Origin: Nitrosomonadales bacterium
GTDB taxonomy: Bacteria > Pseudomonadota > Gammaproteobacteria > Burkholderiales > Gallionellaceae
DNA length: 64,000 nucleotides
Direction of reading: 5' to 3'
Assembly (NCBI GenBank): GCA_016721605.1
Contig: JADKHS010000010.1
Span: 1 to 64,000 of the forward strand
The notes under the pieces are model-generated. The model saw nothing but the letters and a program-made list of their open reading frames with translations, had not been told where the DNA came from and ran no database searches. Positions 8,374-18,185 of the stretch are shown piece after piece; the first letter of the stretch is position 1, and every line of letters starts with the position of its first letter. A program made the translations under genes and the position numbers.

Positions 8374-9318
8374 ATGAAATCCATCTCTTTATTATCATTT
8401 TTACAGCTTGTTGCCGTCGGCATTGCCTTGATTGCGTGCCAAACCACCGCCCCGGAATTATCAACAACTGCACAGCCTGGAGTTTTATCCCAATCGGCAT
8501 CCACACCGGTGCCTCCCAAGCCGCCACGACCGATTAAAATCGGTTTGGTTCTGGGTGGCGGCGCGGCACGCGGGTTTGCCCACATTGGCGTAATAAAAAC
8601 ACTTGAATTACAAGGCATTGTGCCCGACATCGTGGTTGGCACCAGTGCCGGTAGTGTGGTCGGCGCGCTGTATGCTGCGGGCAACAACGGGTTCGCTTTG
8701 CAAAAAATGGCAATTGACATGGACGAGGCCGGCATTACCGACTGGACCGTGCCGTTCTTTGCCAAGTCAGTCGGTGTACTAAAAGGCGAAGCGCTACAAA
8801 ACTACGTGAACAATGCCATTGGTAACCTGACGATTGAAAAATTGAAAATCCCCTTCGGTGCGGTGGCAACTGACCTAAACACGGGCACCTCGATATTATT
8901 TCGGCGCGGCAACACCGGCTTGGCCGTTCGCGCCTCATCTTCGGTGCCGGGGGTATTTCAAGCAGTCAAGATTGGCGAACACAACTATGTCGATGGCGGC
9001 CTGGTGTCACCGGTACCTGTTCAATATGCCCGTGAAATGGGGGCCGACTTCGTGATCGCGGTGAATATTTCCTCACAACCCGAGACGCAAGCTTCCAGCA
9101 GTTCGCTGGAAGTATTGCTGCAAACCTTTGCCATCATGGGGCAGAGCATCAACCGGCACGAGTTGAAGGGCGCGGATGTAGTCATTTCCCCCAGTCTGGC
9201 GAAGATGAAACCCAACGATTTTCAGGGGCGCAACCTCGCCATACTGGCCGGGGAGGAAGCGACTATCTCAGTCATGGCGTCGCTCAAGCAAAAATTGAAA
9301 GCGCGACGGGAACCGTGA
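8374..9318 (+). CDS. Patatin-like phospholipase lipoprotein
   Basis: 314 residues. The N-terminus is a lipoprotein signal with a lipobox around ALIACQ (Cys about 22), so the enzyme is membrane-anchored. The patatin domain starts with IGLVLGGGAARGFAHIGV (oxyanion glycines). It has the nucleophile elbow GTSAGS and the catalytic Asp in VDGGLVSP, all in the right order. This is the RssA/YchK-type group of bacterial patatins, which hydrolyse acyl esters of lipids. It stands alone; the ATG at 8374 has no strong RBS. Confidence 0.88.
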   Translation: MKSISLLSFLQLVAVGIALIACQTTAPELSTTAQPGVLSQSASTPVPPKPPRPIKIGLVLGGGAARGFAHIGVIKTLELQGIVPDIVVGTSAGSVVGALYAAGNNGFALQKMAIDMDEAGITDWTVPFFAKSVGVLKGEALQNYVNNAIGNLTIEKLKIPFGAVATDLNTGTSILFRRGNTGLAVRASSSVPGVFQAVKIGEHNYVDGGLVSPVPVQYAREMGADFVIAVNISSQPETQASSSSLEVLLQTFAIMGQSINRHELKGADVVISPSLAKMKPNDFQGRNLAILAGEEATISVMASLKQKLKARREP

Positions 9319-9497
9319 TCGGTTTGTGATGAAGGGTTCGGACTGGGGGAAAGTCAGCACTACCGTCAACGATCATTTTCAACTGAGGCCTGACTCTTAT
9401 GGTGCGTTGTGATGGATAAAACCATTGACATCCTGAATCTTAATACGGGTCAACGGAGTCAGCTTCGAATTAAGGAAACACTGATTTATTCCACAAT

Positions 9498-9567
9498 CGT
9501 CGTTCCCGCGAAAGCGGGAACCCAGTTAAATCAATAAGCTGGATCCCCGCTTTCGCGGGGATGACGA
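9498..9567. repeat. Paired REP-like inverted repeats
   Basis: Two hairpins, GTTCCCGCGAAAGCGGGAAC (9502-9521) and the ATCCCCGCTTTCGCGGGGAT unit (9543-9562), in opposite orientation around AATCAATAAGCTG. The 9319-9654 interval holds no gene. The arrangement resembles REP/BIME units mobilised by RAYT transposases; a related pair lies at 37137-37270. Confidence 0.65.
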
Positions 9568-9654
9568 ATTAATCAGCGTTTCCTTAAATTTCAAAGGGAG
9601 TAATGAATGAAAGTGAATCAAAAAAACAATGCGAAGCTGACCCCGTAATTGTGT

Positions 9655-12228
9655 TCAGGGCATGCGCGGCATCAGTTTGCGCGCCATTTCGGTTGCCGAC
9701 AACGGTTTACTCGCCAAGAAGCCTTGGTACTGGTCGCAATTCAGTTCGCGCAATAACTCCAGTTGATGGGGAGTTTCAACACCTTCCGCGGTGACCCTCA
9801 ACTTTAAGCTATGCGCCATCGAAATCATGGCTCCCACAATCGCGGCATCGTCAGCATTGGTGTGAATGTCCATCACAAAAATTCGATCGATCTTGAGCGT
9901 TTCAATAGGCAAATGCTTCAGGTAGCCTAAGCTTGAATAGCCGGTACCGAAGTCGTCGATCGCAATGCGCAGGCCCAATTCAGTGAGCTGTCGCAAGGTC
10001 GATGTCACTTCGTCGGTATTTTTCATCAAGCTGCCTTCAGTAATCTCAAACTCCAGCGCGCTGGCATCCACTTCCATTTCGCGCAGGATGGCAGCGATGC
10101 GCTCGACGATGGATTGGTGATGCACCTGGATGGCCGAAAGGTTGATGGCCAACGGCGGAACCGCAAGGCCGGCCGCGTTCCAGTTGCGGATTTGTGCACA
10201 GGCGGTGCGAATCACCCATTCACCGATCGGAACAATCAGCCCCGATGCCTCGGCCAGCGGAATGAACTGCGACGGTGGCACCAATCCACGCTTGGGATGC
10301 TGCCAGCGCAGCAGCACCTCCATGGTTTCGATTTTTCCGCCGGCCAAGCCCATGATAGGTTGGAAGTTGAGCAAAAATTCACCGCGCTCTGCGGCGCTTC
10401 GCATATCCGAGACCATTTCGTAACGTTCGGCGACGAGCTCGTACATATGCGGTGCAAAGAACATGTAGTGATTGCGCCCCGTATCCTTCACCTGGTACAT
10501 CGCCGAATCACTGTTCTTCAGCAAGGTGTCAGCGTCTTGACCGTCGTCGGGGAACAAAGCAATGCCTATACTGGTTCCAATGCGTACCTCGTGGCCGTCC
10601 ACAAAATACGGTAAGGCCAAGTGACGCTGCAGCCTCTCGGCCATCGCGCTGGCGCTGTGTGCATCTTCGAGGTTTGGCATAAAGACAATGAACTCATCAC
10701 CCCCTTGTCGCGCGACGGTGTCTTCTGTGCGTGCGCACGCCGTCAAGCGCTTGGCCACCTCCACCAGCACGTTGTCGCCGGTCTTGTGGCCCAACGAGTC
10801 ATTGATGGCCTTAAACTGATCGAGATCGATAAACAGGACAGCTGCCAACGCGGTGGTGCGTTTGTAGATCTCCAAAGTCTGATGAATGCGGTCCAGCAGC
10901 AAGCTGCGGTTGGCCAATCCAGTCAGGCTGTCGTGGGTGGCCATGCGCAGCATGTCTTGTTCCGCGCGCTTGCGCTCGGTGATGTCAATGCGAATCGAGA
11001 TATAGCGATGCACGCAACCTGCGGTATCTTTCAACGGCATGATGGTTGAATCCACCCAGTACAAGTCACCCGCCTTGGTGCGGTTGCAAATCGTGCCGCG
11101 CCAGATTTCGCCCCTGTTGAGCTTGGCCCACATCTGCGCGAAAAACTCCTTCCCGTGCGTGTGCGAGCTGAGTATGCAGTGGTCTTGGCCAATCAGTTCT
11201 GCGCGATCAAAGCCGCTGATTTCGAGCAACTTGTCGTTGACCTCCACGATCCTGCCCTGACGATCTGCGACCGAAACGATCGCGTGCTGATCGATCGCTC
11301 GCATGTACGTAGACAGTTCTGTATAGGCACGTTTGATACCTTGATTGGCTTGCAGCAGGGCGTTCGCCGAGCGAGTTTCGAGTTCGGCGCTCTTCAACTG
11401 ATTCTCGGTTTCGCGAAGGCTACGCTCTTGGCGAGTCAGCCGCCAATTGAACCAAAACATGGCCAAAAAGCTGGCCACCAGGATGCCAAAGATGAAGATG
11501 GCCGTTTCATTGATCTGGCTGCCGGCGAGTTGCTCGGCCCTATCCAGCGGAATGGTGATCGACAGCGCGCCCAGCAGTTGATGTTCTCGCCATTGCTTGC
11601 CAACAGGAATGCCATCAGAGACACGCCGAGCCACGACCTCAGGGGTGCTCTCGTAGCTATTGTGGCACACCGCGCAAGACTGCTGCGAGGCCGGGTCGGC
11701 CGACAGATAGCGCAACACACGCCGCCCGTTGATACTCTCGATACGTGAGACGGCTTTCCATTCGATAGCCGCGCTCGGCGCTGGCTGGTCCTGCGCTTCG
11801 AGTTGAGGCCAGGCCCAGCGCAAAAAATCGTCAGTCAATCCCTGAGTGGGTTCCAAGTTCCAACGGCTGACTGGTCGGTATTCGTACAGGCGGTCGGCGC
11901 TCTCTGAGGAGGCTCTGCCCACCATCTTCAGAAACTGCGCTGGAATGGGCACATGACCAGGCATCGCGGCCGAATTGACGCTCGGCCCGAATCCATCCTT
12001 GGACAACTTGCCGACAATCTCGCGCGCATACACCGAACGCGCAGTAGCGGCTTGGCTGACCACAATCTCAGCGACCGTCAGTGCTTGGTGCTCGATAGTG
12101 CTGTTGACTGCATGCCGGATCACCACATAGGCACCCGCGCAGGCTAGTGCGAACACACCAATCAAAACGGAGGCTATGCGAACCTCACGAATCTTGCTAT
12201 AAGCGATCATTAAGGATAAGAATTTCAA
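9655..12228 (-). CDS. Membrane sensor with heme-c-binding DUF3365-type domain, PAS, GGDEF and EAL
   Basis: 857 residues. Order: membrane helix (about 18-38); periplasmic domain with a CAVCH heme-attachment motif (185-189) like DUF3365/Tll0287 sensors; second membrane helix (about 242-262); coiled coil; PAS domain plus PAC (about 310-430); GGDEF (RQGGDEFIVF, intact active site); EAL-type domain, where the EAL triad reads EVL (EVLLRW). The usual metal-site DDFGTGYSSL and late EGVET motifs are present. It should make and/or degrade cyclic di-GMP in response to a heme-bound ligand or redox state. The stop at the end of PRMP and the ATG with an adjacent hydrophobic segment set the ends. It is monocistronic. 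Confidence 0.9.
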   Translation of the reverse strand: MKFLSLMIAYSKIREVRIASVLIGVFALACAGAYVVIRHAVNSTIEHQALTVAEIVVSQAATARSVYAREIVGKLSKDGFGPSVNSAAMPGHVPIPAQFLKMVGRASSESADRLYEYRPVSRWNLEPTQGLTDDFLRWAWPQLEAQDQPAPSAAIEWKAVSRIESINGRRVLRYLSADPASQQSCAVCHNSYESTPEVVARRVSDGIPVGKQWREHQLLGALSITIPLDRAEQLAGSQINETAIFIFGILVASFLAMFWFNWRLTRQERSLRETENQLKSAELETRSANALLQANQGIKRAYTELSTYMRAIDQHAIVSVADRQGRIVEVNDKLLEISGFDRAELIGQDHCILSSHTHGKEFFAQMWAKLNRGEIWRGTICNRTKAGDLYWVDSTIMPLKDTAGCVHRYISIRIDITERKRAEQDMLRMATHDSLTGLANRSLLLDRIHQTLEIYKRTTALAAVLFIDLDQFKAINDSLGHKTGDNVLVEVAKRLTACARTEDTVARQGGDEFIVFMPNLEDAHSASAMAERLQRHLALPYFVDGHEVRIGTSIGIALFPDDGQDADTLLKNSDSAMYQVKDTGRNHYMFFAPHMYELVAERYEMVSDMRSAAERGEFLLNFQPIMGLAGGKIETMEVLLRWQHPKRGLVPPSQFIPLAEASGLIVPIGEWVIRTACAQIRNWNAAGLAVPPLAINLSAIQVHHQSIVERIAAILREMEVDASALEFEITEGSLMKNTDEVTSTLRQLTELGLRIAIDDFGTGYSSLGYLKHLPIETLKIDRIFVMDIHTNADDAAIVGAMISMAHSLKLRVTAEGVETPHQLELLRELNCDQYQGFLASKPLSATEMARKLMPRMP

Positions 12229-12360
12229 ACGTACGATTTAAAGTATCCACAATCGCCACACTCCGGTCAATGTCAATTTTTTTCGTAGCATTCCCCACAG
12301 AAAATCCCGATTGCGTCTGACCCACACGCAAAAAAGAAAGAATTTTTCGTCACTCACTAA

Positions 12361-12609
12361 AGGGCACCTCTAAAGATTTTCCCCGCACCAAACCGAACGC
12401 ACCAGCGCATCAATGGCGAATAAAATTTCTCATCACTATGCGATGCGTTGATCGAACTCGAACTCCGGTACAGATTGTGCCGACATATCCCATAAAGAGT
12501 CGTTGCCCGTTTGCTCCAAAACACTTGCCGCCACCCAACAAACACATGAAGTCTCTGCTACACTTCATAGATGATCAGTCCCTTCAGACTGGAATTTTCG
12601 GGTGCCCTT
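12361..12609. mobile_element. Small inverted-repeat element (MITE-like), about 250 bp
   Basis: The left end GGGCACCTCTAAAGATTTT pairs with the right end GGAATTTTCGGGTGCCC. There is no coding capacity inside. Its ends match the family described at 37383, 54740 and 40250, but its core differs. It occupies the middle of the 12229-12731 intergenic region, which holds no gene. The flanks (TAAA left, TTTA right) are not a clear target duplication. Confidence 0.55.
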
Positions 12610-12731
12610 TATCACATCACATCGCATGAGAATAGTCGAGTTCGGGTCGATTATTTATTCAAAATGTTAGTACAGTGCTCAAGTATCAATTTCAGTTTTA
12701 TTTTTATTTTTTAATTTCCCCACGTTTTTAC

Positions 12732-15194
12732 TTAAACAGATTGCAACACCTGTAATGGTGACATCCCCGCTACCCGCCGCGTAGCTAACCATCCTGCCAA
12801 GGTCACCGTAACAATCCCGCCGCCCACGCCAACCAACCAGATTAACGCGCCCGAATGATAAGGAATTTCCAGAACTTTAATTGCCAGCACCCAGCCCAGC
12901 AAGGTTCCACCCGCTGCCGCAAACAGGCCACTCAATGCACCCAGCACGGCAAATTCGGTCAGGTGCAATCGCCGCAAATAGCGGCTGTCGGCCCCCAATG
13001 TGCGCAGGATGGCGGCCTGATGAATGCGTTCATCTTGCGTAGCGAGCAGCGCGGCATATAGCACGGCCAAGCCGCTCAGCAGGGTAAACAAAAAGACGGC
13101 GCTCATGGTTTTGGCTATCTGGTCCATGATCTGGCGGACTTGTTCGATCACCGCATCGGTATCTATCAGCAGCAGATTGGGGAAGGCTTTGATCAACGCA
13201 TCACTTGCCTGCGCCTTATCGGCTGGCAAATAAAAGCTGGTCAAGTAGCTGGCCGGATAATCTTTCATCATATCGGGCGCAGTGATCACGTAAAAATTCA
13301 CCTGCATGGAATCCCACTGGACCTTGCGCAGGTTTACCACTTTCGCGCTGAACGGGCTGCCCGCCACGTCGTAAGTCAAGGTGTCGCCCATGTTGATACC
13401 TAACGTTTTAGCTATCCCCTCCTCCACCGACAACACCGATGACGCGCCCTGCCCCCACCATGCCCCTTGTACCAAGGCGTTATCAGTTGGCAAATGGTCT
13501 GACCAGGATAGGTTGAACTCGCGTTCCACTAGCGCACGGGCACGCGCCTCGGGGTAATTATTCCCGCTGATCGGGTGGTTGTTGATCGCTATCAACCGCC
13601 CACGCACCATGGGGAATAATTCTGGCGCAGGTAATTGCTGCTGTGTGAAGAAATTTTTTATCGCGGCGCGCTGATCGGGCTGGATGTTGACAATAAAGCG
13701 ATTCGGCGCATCTGGTGGCATGCGTCCACGCCAACTTTCCAACAAATCGGCACGCACAAAAGTAAGCAATAACAAGGCCATGCCGCCTAAACTTAGTGCC
13801 ACAATTTGCAGCGCATTAGTGCGCCCGTGCCTGGCCAAATTCGCAAAGGCATGACTCCCGCGCAGGGGCAGCCATGTCAAAGTGCGCACGGCAAGCCATG
13901 CCAGCAGGCCGAACACCAGCATACCCGCCGCCAAACCCGCCAATACGGTCAATCCCAGCTTGAGCGAACCAGCCTGCCATAGGAATAACGCGCTCAGCAC
14001 AGCGGCACCTGACGCATACAGCAAACCGGTGCGTGCCGGGGGCATACCCAGCTCACGGCGGATAACGCGCAACGGCGACACGCTTTTCAGCTGCCATAAC
14101 GGCAAGAAGGTGAATCCAAGCAAAAGCGCTATACCGCTGGCTGCAGCCTGCCACAATGGCAGCCAGCCCGGCGGGGGCAAAGCAGCCTCACGCATGGTCT
14201 CTATGGACTGCACCAACGCAGATTGAGCCGCGTAACCGAGCAAGCCACCCAACAGTACGGCAAAACCACCCAGCAGCAAAAACTGGAACATAAAAATGCG
14301 CAATACCTGCGCCTGCGTTGCCCCCAAACAGCGCATCATGGCGCAGGTGTCGAGATGGCGCATGATGAAATGGCTCGCGGCCAGCGCCATCGCCACACCC
14401 GCCAGCACTACGGCGGTAAGTGCCGCCAACCCTAAAAAATGTTCGGCGCGCTCCAGCGCAGTTCGAATTTCTGGACGTGCATCGCGCACGTCCTCCAGTT
14501 TTTCACCCACTGCCAGCTGTCCTTTCAGCCAGGTACGCAAGTCGGCTAGCTGTGCCGAGTCACCCGCAAACAGGATTCTGTAGCTGATACGGCTGCCAGG
14601 TTGAACCAGACCGCTAGCTGGCAGATCAGCAGCATTTATCAGCACACGCGGCGCAAAACTGGCGAAGCCGACAGACTGATCCACGTCGCGTACCACGCGC
14701 GCAGCCACGCGCATGTGCAGCGCGCCGATAACCACTTCATTGCCCAGCTGTAATCCCATGCGTTGCAGCAAACGCTTGTCCGCCCACACCGTGCCGGGCG
14801 CAGGGTTGCCTTGCGCGATATGTTGCGTACCATCATCAATGTGAATTTTGCCGCGCAGCGGATAACCTTCTTCCGACGCCTGAATTTCAGCCAGCACATT
14901 CTGTTGGCCGTAAACCACCATGCTGGGAAAAGTCGCAACCTCGACCACGCGCAGCCCCCGTTGCAGTGCTGCGGCCCGATAAGCTGGCGGGAATGGACGT
15001 GTGGCGACCAAACGCAGATCGGCACCCAAAAGACTGGTAGCCTCCTGCCGCAAAGCCAGGCCAACCCGGTTGGCAAACAGTCCTACGGTAGCAATGCTGC
15101 CCACCGCCAGCACCAAAGCAATCAGCAGCACGCGCCATTCGCCAGTACGCCAGTCCCGCCGCAGCATAAGCCATGACAGACGCAATGTATTCAC
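12732..15194 (-). CDS. ybbP: FtsX-like ABC transporter permease (YbbP type)
   Basis: 820 residues from a GTG at 15194 that overlaps the ATPase stop (GTGA); the longer frame is inside the ATPase gene. Two FtsX domains, each with a large extracytoplasmic loop: helices around residues 20-45, then three helices about 255-370, a central pair, and three C-terminal helices ending TRRVAGMSPLQVLQS. It forms the membrane part of a YbbA-YbbP complex of the MacB superfamily, probably acting on envelope lipids or proteins. The gene pair next to a divergent tesA is the same order as in E. coli. Its last 103 bases are copied at 6428-6530. Confidence 0.9.
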   Translation of the reverse strand: MNTLRLSWLMLRRDWRTGEWRVLLIALVLAVGSIATVGLFANRVGLALRQEATSLLGADLRLVATRPFPPAYRAAALQRGLRVVEVATFPSMVVYGQQNVLAEIQASEEGYPLRGKIHIDDGTQHIAQGNPAPGTVWADKRLLQRMGLQLGNEVVIGALHMRVAARVVRDVDQSVGFASFAPRVLINAADLPASGLVQPGSRISYRILFAGDSAQLADLRTWLKGQLAVGEKLEDVRDARPEIRTALERAEHFLGLAALTAVVLAGVAMALAASHFIMRHLDTCAMMRCLGATQAQVLRIFMFQFLLLGGFAVLLGGLLGYAAQSALVQSIETMREAALPPPGWLPLWQAAASGIALLLGFTFLPLWQLKSVSPLRVIRRELGMPPARTGLLYASGAAVLSALFLWQAGSLKLGLTVLAGLAAGMLVFGLLAWLAVRTLTWLPLRGSHAFANLARHGRTNALQIVALSLGGMALLLLTFVRADLLESWRGRMPPDAPNRFIVNIQPDQRAAIKNFFTQQQLPAPELFPMVRGRLIAINNHPISGNNYPEARARALVEREFNLSWSDHLPTDNALVQGAWWGQGASSVLSVEEGIAKTLGINMGDTLTYDVAGSPFSAKVVNLRKVQWDSMQVNFYVITAPDMMKDYPASYLTSFYLPADKAQASDALIKAFPNLLLIDTDAVIEQVRQIMDQIAKTMSAVFLFTLLSGLAVLYAALLATQDERIHQAAILRTLGADSRYLRRLHLTEFAVLGALSGLFAAAGGTLLGWVLAIKVLEIPYHSGALIWLVGVGGGIVTVTLAGWLATRRVAGMSPLQVLQSV

Positions 15195-15859
15195 GGCACA
15201 ATCCGCCCTGCCGCCAAATGCAACTGCCGGCCACACTGTTGCGCCAAGGCTTTATCATGGGTCACTAATATAAGCGTAGTGCCCTGCGCACCGTTTAACT
15301 CCAGCATCAAATCAATGATCTGGCCGCCAGTAGCGGCGTCAAGATTGCCCGTGGGTTCGTCCGCAAACAGGATTTTAGGCTGCGCAACAAACGCACGCGC
15401 CATCGCCACGCGCTGTTGTTCGCCACCGGACAAATGTTTGGGTAAATGGCCCAGGCGCGCGGCCAGCCCCACGCGCTGCAAGGCGGCTGTAGCACGCTCG
15501 CGCGCATCGGATGCGCCGTGCAATTCCAGCGGCAGCATCACGTTTTCCAGCGCGGTCAACGCTGGCAACAATTGAAATGATTGGAAAACAAAACCGGCCA
15601 GTCGACCCCGTAAACGCGCGCGTCCATCTTCATCAAAAGAAAAAATATCAACCCCGTCAAGGTACACTGTCCCACTACTGGGCACATCCAGCCCGGCTAA
15701 CAGTCCCAACAGAGTGGACTTACCGGAACCGGATGCACCCAGAATCGCAAGGCTGTCGCCCGGCTCGACGGCAAAACTGACCTCGTGCAAGATAACAAGA
15801 GGCTGGCCACCACTTTCTACTTGCTTACCCAGATTCATTGCCCGCAAAATAGACGCCAT
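15191..15859 (-). CDS. ybbA: ABC transporter ATP-binding protein (YbbA type)
   Basis: 222 residues from the ATG at 15859. Walker A GASGSGKST, signature LSGGEQQRVAMAR, Walker B ILFADEPTGNLD and switch His (THDKAL) are all intact. It belongs to the LolD/MacB-like subfamily (E. coli YbbA, 228 residues). The open frame runs further upstream, but that part is antisense to tesA. The start shares the CATG palindrome at 15857-15860 with the divergent tesA start. It overlaps the permease gene by 4 bases, so the two are coupled. Confidence 0.92.
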   Translation of the reverse strand: MASILRAMNLGKQVESGGQPLVILHEVSFAVEPGDSLAILGASGSGKSTLLGLLAGLDVPSSGTVYLDGVDIFSFDEDGRARLRGRLAGFVFQSFQLLPALTALENVMLPLELHGASDARERATAALQRVGLAARLGHLPKHLSGGEQQRVAMARAFVAQPKILFADEPTGNLDAATGGQIIDLMLELNGAQGTTLILVTHDKALAQQCGRQLHLAAGRIVP

Positions 15860-16487
15860 GAAATTTTCTACTTTCTTTAAATCAATTTTATTATGTGCGT
15901 GTTGCCTGTTATCTGGGGTGAGTGGCGCACAACAACAAACCATACTGGTGTTTGGCGATAGCCTATCGGCGGCGTATGGCATTCCACGGGCATCGGGCTG
16001 GGTCAACCTGTTACAGCAAGAATTACAACGCAGCCATCCACAATATAAAGTAGTGAACGCCAGCATCAGCGGCGAAACAGCCAGTGGCGGCCGGCAGCGC
16101 ATTACCCCCGCCTTACGTCAGCATTCCCCCGACATTGTCATTCTGGAACTGGGAGCCAATGACGGCCTGCGTGGCACGCCTATCGCCGATATCGAGAATA
16201 ATCTCAGCGCTATTATCCAACAATCGCAGAAAGGCAACGGAAAAGTGCTGCTAGTGGGAATTCAGTTACCACCCAATTATGGCAAAAACTACACCGATCA
16301 ATTCAAGGCGCTCTTTTCCCGGCTGGCACAGCGCCACAAGTTAGAGCTGGTTCCGTTTATGCTGAAAAATGTCCCGCCGGAACAATTTCAGGCCGACAAC
16401 TTGCACCCCACAGCGGCGGCGCAAGCGCTAATCCTTCAAACTATTCTGGACAAACTGAAGCCTTTATTAAAGGCGAAAAATTTATAA
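15858..16487 (+). CDS. tesA: Multifunctional acyl-CoA thioesterase I / GDSL lysophospholipase
   Basis: 209 residues from the ATG at 15858. A signal peptide (ILLCACCLLSGVSGA) sends it to the periplasm. SGNH hydrolase blocks: GDSLSAAYG with the nucleophilic Ser, Gly in SGETASGG, Asn in GANDGL, and the DxxH pair in DNLHPTAA. TesA hydrolyses acyl-CoA and lysophospholipid esters. It is divergent from ybbA; the two start codons overlap in CATG, so each RBS lies inside the other gene. No good Shine-Dalgarno is visible for tesA. Confidence 0.93.
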   Translation: MKFSTFFKSILLCACCLLSGVSGAQQQTILVFGDSLSAAYGIPRASGWVNLLQQELQRSHPQYKVVNASISGETASGGRQRITPALRQHSPDIVILELGANDGLRGTPIADIENNLSAIIQQSQKGNGKVLLVGIQLPPNYGKNYTDQFKALFSRLAQRHKLELVPFMLKNVPPEQFQADNLHPTAAAQALILQTILDKLKPLLKAKNL

Positions 16488-16500
16488 AGGCATCTCGTAT

Positions 16501-17448
16501 TTAACGAAGTTTGATGCCAGCCTGTGTAGATAAACCCGGAAAAGCGCTCGCCATTCCCGCACCAAAACGCTTGGCAAGCCGCTCTGCGATACCCTCATGG
16601 GTAGTGAAATCGACAATCTCCTCCGCCTTGATCACATCGCGCGCCACGCTTTCCATACTGCCCATTTCATCCGCCAAACCCAGCTCGATGCTTTTTTGGC
16701 CGGTCCAAATCAAGCCACTGAATATATCGGGTGACTCTTTCAGGCGCTTGCCACGTCCTTGTTTCACTACCTCAATAAATTGCTGGTGAATTTCGGCGAG
16801 CATATTTTTAGCATGTTCCTGCTGCCCCACATTAACTGGCGAAAATGGATCCATAAAACCCTTATTTTCACCCGCCGTCATCAAGCGGCGCTCCACACCC
16901 AGCTTGTCCATCGTGCCAGTAAAACCAAAGCTATCCATCAACACACCGATTGACCCAACCAGGCTCGCCTTATTGACAAAAATCTTGTCCGCCGCAGCCG
17001 CCACGTAATAGCAGCCGGAAGCGCATATATCTTCAATGACGACATACAACGGGATCTTGGGGTACTTGGCACGTAAGCGGCGGATTTCATCATTTATATA
17101 GCCCGATTGCACCGGACTACCGCCGGGGCTATCCATACGCAAGATCACCCCTTGCGTGTGGCTATCCTTGAATGCATCCTGCAAGCTGGTCGTAATGCTG
17201 TCGGCATTGGCCGCAGTCTCTGCCGCGATCACGCCATGCATCTCCACCAATGCGGTGTGCTTACCGGTTAATGGCAACTCGGATTTGCCTATCCAACCCA
17301 TAAACAGAAACAGCAAAATACACAAATAGCCAAACGTCAGCACCTTGAAAAAAATACTCCAGTGGCGCGCCCGGCGCTGCTCCTGAATGGCCGACAAAGC
17401 GAGTTTCTCCAGTACGCCCCGTTCCCAGTTATTGTTTTGTTCTGACAT
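16501..17448 (-). CDS. sppA: Signal peptide peptidase SppA, 36K type (S49 family)
   Basis: 315 residues. One membrane anchor (about 34-52) and a periplasmic S49 domain. Conserved MDSPGGSPVQSG, the nucleophilic Ser in DICASGCYYVAAAADKIF, and VGSIGVLMDSFGF are present. The 36K form works as an oligomer that digests cleaved signal peptides. It lies downstream of the gph-like phosphatase on the same strand, a pairing common in beta-proteobacteria. A small inverted-repeat element (17478-17528) lies between them. Confidence 0.92.
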   Translation of the reverse strand: MSEQNNNWERGVLEKLALSAIQEQRRARHWSIFFKVLTFGYLCILLFLFMGWIGKSELPLTGKHTALVEMHGVIAAETAANADSITTSLQDAFKDSHTQGVILRMDSPGGSPVQSGYINDEIRRLRAKYPKIPLYVVIEDICASGCYYVAAAADKIFVNKASLVGSIGVLMDSFGFTGTMDKLGVERRLMTAGENKGFMDPFSPVNVGQQEHAKNMLAEIHQQFIEVVKQGRGKRLKESPDIFSGLIWTGQKSIELGLADEMGSMESVARDVIKAEEIVDFTTHEGIAERLAKRFGAGMASAFPGLSTQAGIKLR

Positions 17449-17477
17449 AAATTATTCCTCAATAAAAAACTGCATCC

Positions 17478-17528
17478 AGGGCACCTCTAGAGATTTTTGC
17501 GTTTCGATCTGAATTTTAGGATGCCCTT
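17478..17528. mobile_element. Very short inverted-repeat element (51 bp)
   Basis: Left end GGGCACCTCTAGAGATTTTT and right end GAATTTTAGGATGCCC with almost no core between them. These are the same ends as the MITE-like family elsewhere in the window. It lies between sppA and the end of the gph-like gene and could fold as a hairpin in the transcript. Confidence 0.6.
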
Positions 17529-17529
17529 A

Positions 17530-18185
17530 TCAGGCGTACTTTTTAAACCATGCGCGCAATCCAGCAAAATCGTCTAGCAGCACCAGCGGTTCCAGGGCGC
17601 GCAACTGGTCTACCGGATGCGCACCGTGCGTCATGCCATGGCATCCACGCTGGCGTTACGCGCCATTTGCAAATCATGCGTGGTATCGCCCACCATCAGC
17701 ACACGCGGCGCCATCACGCCAAGCTCATCCATGATTTCCAGTAACATCGCTGGATGCGGCTTAGAAAACGTTTGGTCAGCCGTGCGGGTAGCGTGGAAAT
17801 AAGACTCCATCCCGCTTGTTTGCATGGCCCGCTTTAATCCCTGTCGGCTTTTGCCCGTCGCCACTGCCAGCCAGTGCCCGGCAGCATGCAGCTCCGCAAT
17901 TGTCTGCTGCGCTCCCTCGAACAATGGAATAGCCTCACCCTGCGCTAAGAAATGATGGCGATAACGTGCCACCAAGTCATCGCGCTGATTATCCTGAACA
18001 TCCGGCACGGCGTGGCGCAGCGCCTCAGATAACCCCAAACCAATTACATGCTTCGCAACAGCATCACTAGGTTCGTTTAAGCCTAAATCCCGACATGCGG
18101 CCTGAATCGAACCCGCTATTATTGCGGTGGAATCCATCACTGTGCCATCCCAATCAAACACAATTAAATCATAACGTTTCGCCAT
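17530..18185 (-). CDS. gph: HAD-family phosphatase (phosphoglycolate phosphatase-like), frameshifted near the 3' end
   Basis: The first 184 residues read normally: HAD motif I FDWDGTVMDS, motif II ATGKSRQG, the Lys in FSKPHPAM, motif IV VGDTTHDLQMA. A stop follows at ASVDAMA. If one base is restored near 17634, the frame continues through THGAHPVDQLRALEPLVLLD to the TGA at 17530, giving a normal length of about 218 residues. Gph-type enzymes dephosphorylate 2-phosphoglycolate or similar small phosphates. It probably forms an operon with sppA. The lost base is most simply a sequencing error. Confidence 0.82.

Noticed and set aside
10621..11748. Several open frames opposite the GGDEF/EAL gene
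   Set aside because: They overlap a full-length, motif-complete gene; codon pattern is that of a shadow.
12357..12629. Two small open frames in the 12229-12731 gap
   Set aside because: They fall within the inverted-repeat element and have no coding signs.
15714..15857. N-terminal extension of tesA by 48 codons
   Set aside because: The extension is antisense to ybbA and would bury the signal peptide; the ATG at 15858 is the proper start.
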